Positions 55,255 to 63,143 of a DNA stretch of 64,000 nt are shown here, one piece after another (position 1 is the first letter of the stretch; every line of letters starts with the position of its first letter). The position numbers and the translations under genes were made by a program. Where the stretch lies: NCBI RefSeq assembly GCF_030719295.1, contig NZ_CP120997.1, positions 930,001 through 994,000 of the forward strand, given 5' to 3'. The DNA comes from Streptomyces sp. Mut1 (lineage in GTDB: Bacteria > Actinomycetota > Actinomycetes > Streptomycetales > Streptomycetaceae). The notes beneath the pieces are model-generated. The model was not told the origin of the DNA. It did not search any database and worked only from the letters and a program-made list of their open reading frames with translations.

Positions 55255-55953
55255 ATGAACCTTCCGAAGATAGTTTCCCGGTCGGAGTGGCTGGAGGCCC
55301 GCAGGGCGCTCCTGGAGAAGGAGAAGGAGGTCACCAACGCCCGCGACATGATTGCCGCGGAGCGCCGGAAGCTGCCGATGGTCAAGGCGGAGAAGGAGTA
55401 CCTCTTCGAAGGGCCGGACGGCACAGCGACGCTGCTCGACCTGTTCGAGGGCCGCCGCCAGCTCATCGTCCGGCACTTCATGTTCGGCCCGGACGACGAA
55501 GAGGGCTGCATCGGCTGCTCCATGCAGACGGACAGCGTCGGCGAACTCGCCCACATGTGGGCCCGCGACACCAGCTTCGCCCTGGTCTCCCGGGCACCGC
55601 TGGCGAAGCTCGAACCCTTCAAGGCCCGGATGGGCTGGAAGTACCCCTGGTACTCGTCGTTCGGCAGCGACTTCAACTACGACTACGAGGCCGCCACCGA
55701 GATGGGCGAGTCGCCCGGGGTGAGCTCGTTCATCCGTGACGGCGACGACGTCTTCCACACCTACTCGGTCTTCGACCGGGGCGGGGACATCTTCAAGAAC
55801 TTCTACAACTACCTGGACATCACCGCCCTGGGCCGGCAGGAGGACGAGCTCGAACACCCGTGGGACTGGTGGCGCTACAAGGACAGCTACGACAGCAAGG
55901 ACGCGGCCGCGCCCGGCAACAACTGGTGGAATGGCACACGCTTCAAGTCGTAG
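55255..55953 (+). CDS. DUF899 thioredoxin-like protein
   Basis: The 232-residue protein of the DUF899 family has a thioredoxin-like fold. The family signature is clear: MFGPDDEEGCIGCS with a CxxC pair, WYSSFGSDFNYDY and a C-terminal WDWWRYKDSY tail. Some family members reduce or handle thiols, but no reaction is established. GGGAGAACCCG lies before the ATG. It follows the CoA ligase after 36 bases and ends at a hairpin, so it is probably the third gene of that operon. Confidence 0.85.
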   Translation: MNLPKIVSRSEWLEARRALLEKEKEVTNARDMIAAERRKLPMVKAEKEYLFEGPDGTATLLDLFEGRRQLIVRHFMFGPDDEEGCIGCSMQTDSVGELAHMWARDTSFALVSRAPLAKLEPFKARMGWKYPWYSSFGSDFNYDYEAATEMGESPGVSSFIRDGDDVFHTYSVFDRGGDIFKNFYNYLDITALGRQEDELEHPWDWWRYKDSYDSKDAAAPGNNWWNGTRFKS

Positions 55954-55996
55954 CGAGTTGCCCTCCCCGCCCTCCGGCGACAGCCGGGGGCCCGTG

Positions 55997-56048
55997 ACTC
56001 CGGCTCCGGGACCTGCTGCCTCCCCGCGACAGGTCCCGGGGCCGGAGT
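55997..56048. terminator. Hairpin after DUF899 gene
   Basis: A 19-bp stem with a wobble and a mismatch (55997-56015 with 56030-56048) lies 44 bases after the stop. Confidence 0.6.
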
Positions 56049-56093
56049 TCTTGACCGTCCGCGACCGGACACGCCCGTTACCTGGAGGACATC

Positions 56094-56840
56094 ATGAGCG
56101 ACCTGTCCGGCAAGACCACCATCGTCGTCGGCGCGAGCCGCGGCCTGGGCCATGGGATCGCCACGGCCTTCGCCGGGGCCGGTTCCCGGGTGGTCGCCGT
56201 CTCGCGCACCGCGGCGCCGTTCCCCGAGCCGGCCGGCGGCGCCGGCAGCACCGTGCCCGAACTCGCCGACGCCGGCGACCCGACAGTGGCGGGCAGCCTC
56301 CTCGACCGGTACCGGCCCGAGGTCGTCGTCCTGGCGGCGGGCGCGAGCCCGCACATGCGTCCGCTGCAACACCAGACCTGGGAGACCTTCTCGGTCAACT
56401 GGCAGACCGATGTCAGGATCGCGTTCCACTGGCTGCGGGAGGCGCTGCTCACTCCGCTGCGGCCCGGCAGCAGGGTGATCGTGGTCAGCAGCGGTGCCGC
56501 GATGGCGGGTTCGCCGCTCTCCGGGGGCTACGCCGGCGCCAAGGCCACCCAGCGCTTCATCACCGGATACGCCCAGGACGAGGCGAATCGCGCCGGACTG
56601 GACATCACGTTCTCCGCGGTGCTGCCCCGGATCACTCCGCTGACCGAGCTGGGCCGGTCGGCGGCCCGCGCGTACGCGGCCCGCGACGGCCGGTCCGAGG
56701 AGGAGTACCTGAAGCAGATGGGGCCGCTGCTCACCCCGGAGATCGCCGGCTCGGCGATGGTCGAGCTGGTCCGGGCGGAGGCGGCCTCGGTCGCGCCGGG
56801 CTACCTCCTGACCGGGGCCGGGCTGAAGAAGCTGCCCTGA
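56094..56840 (+). CDS. Short-chain dehydrogenase/reductase
   Basis: This 248-residue NAD(P)-dependent oxidoreductase has the cofactor motif VVGASRGLGHG, LAAGASPH in place of the usual NNAG, the catalytic serine in VVSSGAAMAG, and Tyr/Lys in YAGAKAT. Arg after GAS favours NADPH. Substrate is unknown. GGAGGAC precedes the ATG at 56094. Hairpins on both sides make it a single-gene transcript within the redox cluster. Confidence 0.88.
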   Translation: MSDLSGKTTIVVGASRGLGHGIATAFAGAGSRVVAVSRTAAPFPEPAGGAGSTVPELADAGDPTVAGSLLDRYRPEVVVLAAGASPHMRPLQHQTWETFSVNWQTDVRIAFHWLREALLTPLRPGSRVIVVSSGAAMAGSPLSGGYAGAKATQRFITGYAQDEANRAGLDITFSAVLPRITPLTELGRSAARAYAARDGRSEEEYLKQMGPLLTPEIAGSAMVELVRAEAASVAPGYLLTGAGLKKLP

Positions 56841-56857
56841 CACGGTCCACGTCATGA

Positions 56858-56894
56858 GTACGGGGCAGGGCCGCTGGCCGGCGCTGCCCCGTAC
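56858..56894. terminator. Hairpin after the SDR gene
   Basis: An 11-bp stem (56858-56868 with 56884-56894) with further internal GGCC pairing begins 18 bases after the stop. Confidence 0.7.
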
Positions 56895-57119
56895 GTCGTC
56901 GCGACTCCCGGACACGGCTTGGCAGGCGGTGGGAACCGGCCCGCCGAGCCGTCGCGCACGCATGCCCCGGAGCCGGCGTCCGCCCCGCCCGGGAAAGCGG
57001 GAGGGCACGTAGGAAGAGGCCGGTGGGATTTCCATCTTCGATGATGGCTGAGCAGCACCGAGCCCGTGGGCCGGTCCTTCGCATACCTGTTTCGGCCACG
57101 ACCACGAGGAGTGGGAACA

Positions 57120-58067
57120 GTGACGACGAACAGCAGCCGTACGAACACACCGGACGCCGGCGGGGAAGCCCCGGGCGTCCCGACCGATGCCGAACTCGCG
57201 AACTCCCTGGACGGCGGCTTCCGCAGCGAATACGCCACCGTGAACGGTCTCCGCCTCCACTACGTCGCAGGCGGGGAGGGCACTCCGCTGGTCCTGCTGC
57301 CCGGCTGGCCGGAGACCTGGTGGGAGTTCCACAAGGTGATGCCCGCCCTCGCCGCGGCCGGCCGCAGGGTCATCGCGCTCGACCTCCCCGGCATGGGCGG
57401 CTCGGACAAGCCCGCCACCGGGTACGACAAGAAGACGATGGCCGGGGTCGTCCACGGGTTCGTCCGCTCACTCGGCTACGACCAGGTGGACATCGCCGGC
57501 CACGACGTCGGCGCCCAGGTCGCGTTCAGCTTCGCGGTCAACCACCCGGAGGCCACCCGCAGGGTCGCCCTGCTCGACGTGCTCCACCCGGACGCCTCGA
57601 TGTACCAGATCCCCGTGCTGCCGGCCCCGGGCCTGCCCTTCTTCCCGTGGTGGTTCGCCTTCAACCAGGTCGTCGGCCTGCCCGAACAACTGCTGGCCGG
57701 ACGCGCCCACTTCCTCATCGACTGGGTCTTCGACAACTTCCTGCTGGACCAGGGCGCGGTGACCCCGGCGGACCGGGCCGTCTACACCCGGGCGTACGAC
57801 ACGGCGGACGGGATCCGCGGCGGGAACGGCTGGTACCAGACGTTCGGCCAGGACATCGCCGACCTCGGAACCTACGGGCAGGTGACCGCGCCCATGCTCG
57901 GCCTGGTCTCCAATCTCGGCGACGGCATGTTCGCCAAGCAGATGGAGGCGACGCTGCCCACCCAGGGGAGCGACGTGCGGGTCGTGCTGGTGCCCGACGC
58001 GGGCCACTACTTCGTCGAGGAGGCGCCGCAGGCCGTCATCGACGCGTTCAACGCGTTCTTCGTCTGA
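57120..58067 (+). CDS. Alpha/beta hydrolase (epoxide hydrolase-like)
   Basis: This 315-residue hydrolase has the oxyanion motif LLPGWPETWWEFH, a nucleophile elbow GHDVGAQVAF with aspartate instead of serine, and the catalytic histidine in VPDAGHYFVEEAP. An Asp nucleophile points to epoxide hydrolase or haloalkane dehalogenase chemistry. The two lid tyrosines of epoxide hydrolases were not verified. The GTG at 57120 with GAGGAGTGGG upstream was chosen over 57066. It begins a run of closely spaced genes with the flavin monooxygenase (33 bases) and the F420-type reductase. Confidence 0.85.
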   Translation: MTTNSSRTNTPDAGGEAPGVPTDAELANSLDGGFRSEYATVNGLRLHYVAGGEGTPLVLLPGWPETWWEFHKVMPALAAAGRRVIALDLPGMGGSDKPATGYDKKTMAGVVHGFVRSLGYDQVDIAGHDVGAQVAFSFAVNHPEATRRVALLDVLHPDASMYQIPVLPAPGLPFFPWWFAFNQVVGLPEQLLAGRAHFLIDWVFDNFLLDQGAVTPADRAVYTRAYDTADGIRGGNGWYQTFGQDIADLGTYGQVTAPMLGLVSNLGDGMFAKQMEATLPTQGSDVRVVLVPDAGHYFVEEAPQAVIDAFNAFFV

Positions 58068-58100
58068 CCCCTGATCCCACAAGTCCGTTGAGGAGAAGTC

Positions 58101-59285
58101 ATGTCAACGTTCGTCATCCCGACCCGGGAACAGCTGGTGCGGCAGGTGTCCGCGATCGCGCCCGTGCTGCGGGCCAACACCGCGTGGTCGACGGAGAACC
58201 GCCGGCTGCACCCGGACTCGGTGGAGGCCCTGCGCGACGCGGGCGTCTTCCGGATGCGGATCCCGCTGCGCTACGGCGGGTACGAGAGCGACGCGCAGAC
58301 CATGGTGGCGGTGGCCGAGGAGATAGCCAAGGCCGACGGGTCCGCCGCCTGGGTGGTGGCCAGCTCCTGGGTCGCCGGCTGGGGCGTGGGCCTGTACCCG
58401 GACGAGGTCCAGGACGAGGTGTTCGCGGAGGCCGGCACAGGGCTCTGCGCCACCATCGGGGCCGGGACCGCGACGGCCGTCCCCGTTCCCGGCGGCGTCC
58501 TGGTCAACGGCTCGTGGCCGTTCATCAGCGGCGCCCTGAGCAGCACCTGGCAGCAGGTGGCGGCGATCTTCCTCGACCCGGACGGGCAGCCGTACCCGGT
58601 GATGGGCCCGGTCCCGGTGTCGGAGCTGGAGATCGTCGACGACTGGCACACCGGCGGCCTGCGCGGAACCGGGAGCGTCACCACGACCGCGAAGGACCTG
58701 TTCATCCCGCAGGAACGCATCCTGCCGGCGCCCATGGTCCTCGGTGGCCAGTCGGTCTCCAAGCTGAACGCCGACTCGCCGATGTACCGGGCTCCGCTCA
58801 TCGTCGTGGGCGCGGCGTCCACGGTCGGGGTCGCCGTCGGCATGGGCAAGGCGGTGCGGGACCTCTTCTTCGAGCGGCTCCCCGGCCGCAAGATCACCTA
58901 CACCGAGTACCCGAGCCAGAGCGAGGCCCCGGTGACCCATCTGCGGGTCGCCGAAGCGGTGATGAAGATCGACGAGGCGGAGTTCCACGCGACCCGGCTG
59001 GCCGCCCAGCTGGACGCCAAGTGCGCCTCGGCCGAGCCCTGGGAGATGGCGGAACGCGGCCGCAGCCGCGCGGACGAGGGCTCGGCCGTGCGGCTGACCC
59101 GGGAGGCGGTGGAGATCCTCGCCTCGTCCAGCGGCGGCTCCGCGGCCTACACCAAGGTGCCGGTCCAGCAGATAGCCAACGACCTCCAGACCTTCGGCCT
59201 GCACGCGATGATGAATCCGGATGTCAACGCCGAGACCTACGGCCGGATCCTCTGCGGCCTGGAGCCCAACACCTACTACATCTGA
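58101..59285 (+). CDS. Group D flavin-dependent monooxygenase (acyl-CoA dehydrogenase fold)
   Basis: The 394-residue protein has the acyl-CoA dehydrogenase fold but lacks the catalytic glutamate motif. It carries the IPLRYGGYESD, DGSAAWVVASS and DDWHTGGLRGTGS segments seen in HsaA/HpaB-type two-component monooxygenases that hydroxylate phenols using reduced flavin. TNEYPS-like sequence (YTEYPSQSEAP) and a C-terminal helical bundle follow. A separate flavin reductase is expected; none is certain here, though the PPOX-like protein downstream is a candidate. GAGGAG precedes the ATG. It fits oxidation of an aromatic or polyketide substrate. Confidence 0.82.
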   Translation: MSTFVIPTREQLVRQVSAIAPVLRANTAWSTENRRLHPDSVEALRDAGVFRMRIPLRYGGYESDAQTMVAVAEEIAKADGSAAWVVASSWVAGWGVGLYPDEVQDEVFAEAGTGLCATIGAGTATAVPVPGGVLVNGSWPFISGALSSTWQQVAAIFLDPDGQPYPVMGPVPVSELEIVDDWHTGGLRGTGSVTTTAKDLFIPQERILPAPMVLGGQSVSKLNADSPMYRAPLIVVGAASTVGVAVGMGKAVRDLFFERLPGRKITYTEYPSQSEAPVTHLRVAEAVMKIDEAEFHATRLAAQLDAKCASAEPWEMAERGRSRADEGSAVRLTREAVEILASSSGGSAAYTKVPVQQIANDLQTFGLHAMMNPDVNAETYGRILCGLEPNTYYI

Positions 59286-59343
59286 CCGGTGCCGAGCCGT
59301 CCCCGGCACGAGAGAGTCCACCAAAAAATCCTGAGGAGTCGTC

Positions 59344-60060
59344 ATGTCCACCCTTGGAATCATCGGCAGCGGAGTCATGGGCACCGTGATCGCGCGGCTC
59401 GCCGTCGGGAACGGCATTCCGGTCGTGATGTCCAACTCCCGCGGCCCCGAGAGCCTCGCCGGCCTCGTCGCGGACCTGGGCCCGCTGGCCACGGCCGGCA
59501 CCGTCGAACAGGCCTCCCGGGCCGGCGAGTTCGTCGTGATGGCCCTGCCGGTCACCGACTACCGGTCCGTCCCGGCGGCGCCGCTGCGGGGCCGGACCCT
59601 GCTGGACACCAGCAACTACTACCCGATCCGCGACGGCCGCATCGAGGAGCTGGACTCGGAGAAGCTGACCACCAGCGAGCTGATCCAGCAGCACTTCGAC
59701 GGGGTCCACCTGGTCAAGGCGTTCAGCGGCATCCTGGCCCACCACATCACCCAGCTCGCCCGGCCCTCCGGCCATCCGGAGCGCAGCGCCGTGGGCATCG
59801 CCGGCAACGACGCCTCCGCGAAGACCGGGGCGTCGGCGCTGATCAACACGATCGGCTTCGACACCGTCGACGTGGGATCACTGGCGGACAGCTGGCGCAT
59901 CGAGCCGGAGACCTCCGCCTACACCTGGCTCTACATGGCCGACCAGGACACCGCCTTCGAGGACCGGACGGAAGCCCTCGGGGCTCCCCTGCCGGCCGCC
60001 GCGCTGCGAGCGGCGCTGGTGGACGTCGAGAGGGTACGGGTGGCGGACCGCACCTTCTGA
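59344..60060 (+). CDS. F420/NADP-type dinucleotide-binding reductase
   Basis: This 238-residue protein has one N-terminal Rossmann domain (LGIIGSGVMGTVIARL) and an SNSRGPESL loop fitting NADP binding, as in the coenzyme F420-dependent NADP oxidoreductase family. Later segments include VKAFSGILAHH and VGIAGNDASAK. It could reduce F420 with NADPH or be an unrelated member of the same fold. CTGAGGAG precedes the ATG. It ends the hydrolase/monooxygenase/reductase run with a hairpin. Confidence 0.8.
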   Translation: MSTLGIIGSGVMGTVIARLAVGNGIPVVMSNSRGPESLAGLVADLGPLATAGTVEQASRAGEFVVMALPVTDYRSVPAAPLRGRTLLDTSNYYPIRDGRIEELDSEKLTTSELIQQHFDGVHLVKAFSGILAHHITQLARPSGHPERSAVGIAGNDASAKTGASALINTIGFDTVDVGSLADSWRIEPETSAYTWLYMADQDTAFEDRTEALGAPLPAAALRAALVDVERVRVADRTF

Positions 60061-60084
60061 CGCCTGCCCGATGCCCTCGGGAAA

Positions 60085-60118
60085 CGGGGAAGCCCGCCGG
60101 CGACAGCGGGCTTCCCCG
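60085..60118. terminator. Hairpin after the F420-type gene
   Basis: A 13-bp perfect stem (60085-60097 with 60106-60118) lies 25 bases after the stop. Confidence 0.7.
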
Positions 60119-60158
60119 CGGGGCACAACCGACGGACCGAGAGCCTGGGGACACCACG

Positions 60159-60566
60159 ATGAGCGAGATGGACCAGCAGCGGACCCTTACCGGCGGCTGC
60201 CTGTGCGGGAAGATCCGGTACAGCGCGAGCAGCCGGCCGTTCTACCCCCATGTGTGCAGCTGCCCGCACTGCCGGAAGCTCTCCGGCGGCCCGATGATGG
60301 CTTTTGTCGGCTTCCCCCTGTCCGGCTTCGCCTGGGACGGTCCGGGCGGCGAGCCGGCCTGGTACGCGACCTCGCCGGGCGCCGGGCGCGGGTTCTGCGG
60401 CGACTGCGGCTCCCGGGTGTGCGCGCTCGACGAAGGCTCGGACGCCGTGTTCGTGACGATCATGAGCCTGGACGACGACCGTGTGTTCGTCCCTCGGAAC
60501 CAGCACTTCCGCGACGACGCCGTGTCCTGGCTCCCGCAGGTGCCGGAGCCCAAGGCCGCCGTGTGA
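60159..60566 (+). CDS. GFA-domain zinc protein
   Basis: This 135-residue protein of the glutathione-dependent formaldehyde-activating (Gfa/CENP-V) family has the zinc cysteines intact in GGCLCGKIRY, CSCPHCRKLSGG and GFCGDCGSRV. Streptomyces lack glutathione, so a different thiol or aldehyde adduct is likely. A role in handling an aldehyde such as the product of the upstream lyase is attractive but unproven. The ATG at 60159 follows GGGGAC. Confidence 0.85.
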   Translation: MSEMDQQRTLTGGCLCGKIRYSASSRPFYPHVCSCPHCRKLSGGPMMAFVGFPLSGFAWDGPGGEPAWYATSPGAGRGFCGDCGSRVCALDEGSDAVFVTIMSLDDDRVFVPRNQHFRDDAVSWLPQVPEPKAAV

Positions 60567-60672
60567 CCGCGGCCCCGCACCCCCTGCGGCCAGGCACGAC
60601 GAGAGAAGCGGGCGTCCACGACGCCCAAGAGACCGGACCAAGAGTTCCGCCCGGCGAGAAGGAGCGGTATCC

Positions 60673-61176
60673 ATGAACTACGCCGAGATCCTGCACCTGA
60701 TGGAGACGGACCCGGTGATCCGGACGCTGATCGAGGCACCGATCCCGATGCGGCTCGGATACGTGGGGCTGGACGGCCACCCACGCGCGGTGCCGGTCTC
60801 CTACATGTGGAACGGCAAGGCCTTCGTCTTCGCCACCCCGACCGGAGCGTACAAGGTCAAGGCGCTCACGGCGCACCCGCAGGTCGCCTTCACGGTCGAC
60901 ACCACCACCTACACACCGCTGATCATGAACGTACGCGGAACGGCCTCGATCGAGATCCGGCAGGGTATCCCCCAGGAACACATCGACGCGTCCCGCCGGA
61001 ACATCGGCGACGAGGCGCAGATGGAGGAGTGGATGCGGGTGAAGCGGGAGAGCACCAGCGAGATGGCCGTGATCACCATCGTCCCCACCCATGTCGTCGT
61101 GTGCGACTTCGTCACCCGCTTCCCGCCACCGCGGGCCGTGAACTACGCCCAGGCCTACGGCGCGGAGCGGGACTGA
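60673..61176 (+). CDS. Pyridoxamine 5'-phosphate oxidase-like FMN protein
   Basis: This 167-residue split-barrel protein has RLGYVGLDGHPRAVPVSYMW near the N-terminus, then VFATPTGAYKVKAL and VAFTVDTTTY. These proteins bind FMN, F420 or haem and carry out reductions. It could act as the flavin reductase partner of the group D monooxygenase, or be an F420 enzyme. AAGGAG lies before the ATG at 60673. It ends at a large hairpin facing the VOC gene. Confidence 0.83.
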   Translation: MNYAEILHLMETDPVIRTLIEAPIPMRLGYVGLDGHPRAVPVSYMWNGKAFVFATPTGAYKVKALTAHPQVAFTVDTTTYTPLIMNVRGTASIEIRQGIPQEHIDASRRNIGDEAQMEEWMRVKRESTSEMAVITIVPTHVVVCDFVTRFPPPRAVNYAQAYGAERD

Positions 61177-61231
61177 GGCCGGCCGGAAAGCGAACGCCCT
61201 CGGCGGCCTCCACCGCTGTCGGCACGAACGG

Positions 61232-61274
61232 GCAGCCCCTCTTCCGGTCCGCATCGGACCGGAAGAGGGGCTGC
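61232..61274. terminator. 19-bp perfect hairpin between convergent genes
   Basis: Arms 61232-61250 and 61256-61274 pair perfectly around GCATC. The site lies between the PPOX and VOC stops and should end both transcripts. Confidence 0.85.
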
Positions 61275-61297
61275 GAGAACGCCCGGCCTCAGGCGTC

Positions 61298-61639
61298 CTA
61301 CTTCCACTGGATGATCTGGAGGTAGTTCCCGTCGGGGTCGGAGAACGTGCCGAACTTGCCCGGCTCGCGGTCCTCGATCGAGATCCACTCCGCGCCGGCC
61401 GCGCTCAGCTGGGCCTCCACCGCGTCGAAGTCGTCGACATGGAAGTTGACGATCGAGCGACCCGGCTGGTCGTTCTTCGCGTCGATGTCGTCGCGCTCGC
61501 AGACGACCAGGTGGAAGCCGCCCAGGTCGATCGGGCCATCGCCGGTGAACTCCGGGGCCAGCGCCTTGATGTACCAGGCCTTCAGCTCCTCGGGACGGGT
61601 CGAGCCGACCAGCATGCTTCCGGGCTTCAGTGTCGCCAT
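61298..61639 (-). CDS. VOC-family (glyoxalase-like) protein
   Basis: This 113-residue single VOC domain has SIVNFHVDDFDAVEAQL as the central strand-helix and FGTFSDPDGNYLQIIQW at the C-terminus with the metal-site glutamine/glutamate positions. Members are dioxygenases, glyoxalases or resistance-type binding proteins; substrate is unknown. AAGGAG precedes the ATG. It is divergent from SRPBCC-ArsR across a 470-base region bearing repeated operators. Confidence 0.87.
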   Translation of the reverse strand: MATLKPGSMLVGSTRPEELKAWYIKALAPEFTGDGPIDLGGFHLVVCERDDIDAKNDQPGRSIVNFHVDDFDAVEAQLSAAGAEWISIEDREPGKFGTFSDPDGNYLQIIQWK

Positions 61640-61888
61640 GTCGAATCTCCTTGATGTGTGATCTCAGGTCGCGGCAGCGGCTGTCGCCACGCCACGCCTC
61701 TCGGTGCTGTGTGAAGTCATCCGCCTCGGCGGCGCGCTCGACGACCACCGCCCGGTGGCACCGGCCGGCCGCGGAGACCTCCACCGTAAGGTGCCGTCCG
61801 GTCAGGAGGCCGGAGGTTGCCTCACCGCGCGCCCGACCCGGTTGCCGAGGACCAGCCGACCTGCCCGGCGGCCGGTCCATCGGATTCC

Positions 61889-62083
61889 GCAACCAAAGTG
61901 TTGCACGTCACTCAACCCTCACGCAACCCAAACCTTGCGCGATACCCTGACGCCTCCGGAAACGCGGCAACACGCGTACACGGATCCCACACGAAAGCCG
62001 CCCCCCGCGGCAGTACCGCCCGTCCCCGCTGAACGCAACCTTTCGATTGCGCCTGACGACCCGATGTGCAACCATCGGGTTGC
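61889..62083. promoter_or_regulatory. Four copies of a 16-bp GCAA-N8-TTGC palindrome
   Basis: Copies are GCAACCAAAGTGTTGC (61889-61904), GCAACCCAAACCTTGC (61923-61938), GCAACCTTTCGATTGC (62035-62050) and GCAACCATCGGGTTGC (62068-62083). They form two pairs spaced 34 and 33 bases start to start, about three helical turns. The right pair ends 30 bases before the SRPBCC start. Two GGTTGC half-sites (61815-61820, 61850-61855) lie further left, also 35 apart. The likely binder is the ArsR-type protein encoded by the second gene of the operon. Confidence 0.7.
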
Positions 62084-62112
62084 TGGCAAGAGCACCAATG
62101 AAGGAGTCCCTC

Positions 62113-62559
62113 ATGAGCGAACGGCTGATCGAACGCGAAACCCTGATCGCAGCCCCCGTGGACCGGGTGTGGTCGCTGGTGACCGAGCCGGGGTTCTGGG
62201 TGGCCGACCCGTCCAGCCCGTCCGGCACCGCGGCCGTCGAGGGCGAATCGACGGTGGCCAAGAACGCCGAGTACGGCAGCTTCCCCGTGCGGGTGGAGAA
62301 GGTGCGGCCGCAGACCTATGTGGCGTACCGCTGGGCCAGCGCGTTCCCCGGTGAGGAGCTGAGCGAGAACAACAGCACCCTGGTGGAGTTCACTCTGACC
62401 GCCGAGGGTGACAAGACGCGGCTGCGCGTCGTCGAGAGCGGGTTCGCGGCGCTGGCCGGGTCCGAGGATCTGCGCGCCAAGGCGCACAGCGACAACGCCG
62501 ACGGCTGGCCCCAGGTGCTCGACGCGGTCAAGACGCGCGTCGAGGCGTCGTCCGTGTGA
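62113..62559 (+). CDS. SRPBCC/AHSA1-type ligand-binding protein
   Basis: This 148-residue START-like domain begins with ERLIERETLIAAPVDRVWSL and contains YVAYRWASAFPGEEL and TLVEFTLTAEGDKTRLRVVESGF. Such proteins bind hydrophobic or aromatic ligands and are often paired with an ArsR regulator. AAGGAG lies before the ATG at 62113. Its stop overlaps the ArsR GTG by four bases. Operator repeats lie immediately upstream. Confidence 0.88.
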   Translation: MSERLIERETLIAAPVDRVWSLVTEPGFWVADPSSPSGTAAVEGESTVAKNAEYGSFPVRVEKVRPQTYVAYRWASAFPGEELSENNSTLVEFTLTAEGDKTRLRVVESGFAALAGSEDLRAKAHSDNADGWPQVLDAVKTRVEASSV

Positions 62560-62912
62560 CGGACGAACGCCAGGGCTCCGTCGGGGTGGTCGACAGCGTG
62601 CTGGTCGCGCTGGCCGACAACACGCGACGTGAGCTGTTGCAACTGCTCGCCGCGCAGGGCGAGGCCACGGCGACGACGCTTGCCGAGAGTCTTCCGATAT
62701 CACGACAGGCGGTGGCCAAACACCTCGCCGTCCTGGACGCCGCCGGACTGGTCTCCGGCAGCCGGGTCGGACGCGAGGTCCGCTACGCGGTGAAGCCGGC
62801 GACCCTCGACGCGACGGCGCGTTGGATGACCATGCTCGCGGCCGACTGGGATCGGCGTCTGGCGAAGATCAAGCACATCGCCGAGGCAGCGGAACGGCAC
62901 GACACCCCTTAG
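62556..62912 (+). CDS. ArsR-family transcriptional regulator
   Basis: The 118-residue winged-helix repressor begins with a helix (VLVALADNTRRELLQLLAAQ), and the recognition helix lies in LPISRQAVAKHLAVLDAAGLV. The wing is SGSRVGREVRYAV. It has no obvious metal-binding cysteine pair, so it probably senses an organic ligand, as ArsR proteins paired with AHSA1 domains do. The GTG start overlaps the SRPBCC stop, so both are made together. It probably binds the GCAA-N8-TTGC array upstream. Confidence 0.9.
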   Translation: MTDERQGSVGVVDSVLVALADNTRRELLQLLAAQGEATATTLAESLPISRQAVAKHLAVLDAAGLVSGSRVGREVRYAVKPATLDATARWMTMLAADWDRRLAKIKHIAEAAERHDTP

Positions 62913-63143
62913 ACCCTGTCGTCCCATTCCCCTCCGTCGCACGGCCCGCCCTCCGGGCGAACGACGGGAATGGGGCGGCAGCCCCCAGCACTCCCCCAGC
63001 TCCAGGTCACCCCGGCAGGGGAACCGGACCGACGGCCGGTCAGGCGTCGGCCCGGCGTCCGGTGACGCGTGCCGCCGGGCGGCACGGTCCGCCGACGCGG
63101 TGACCGTTCACGAAATCGGACTCTCGATCGAGGGAACCATCTC

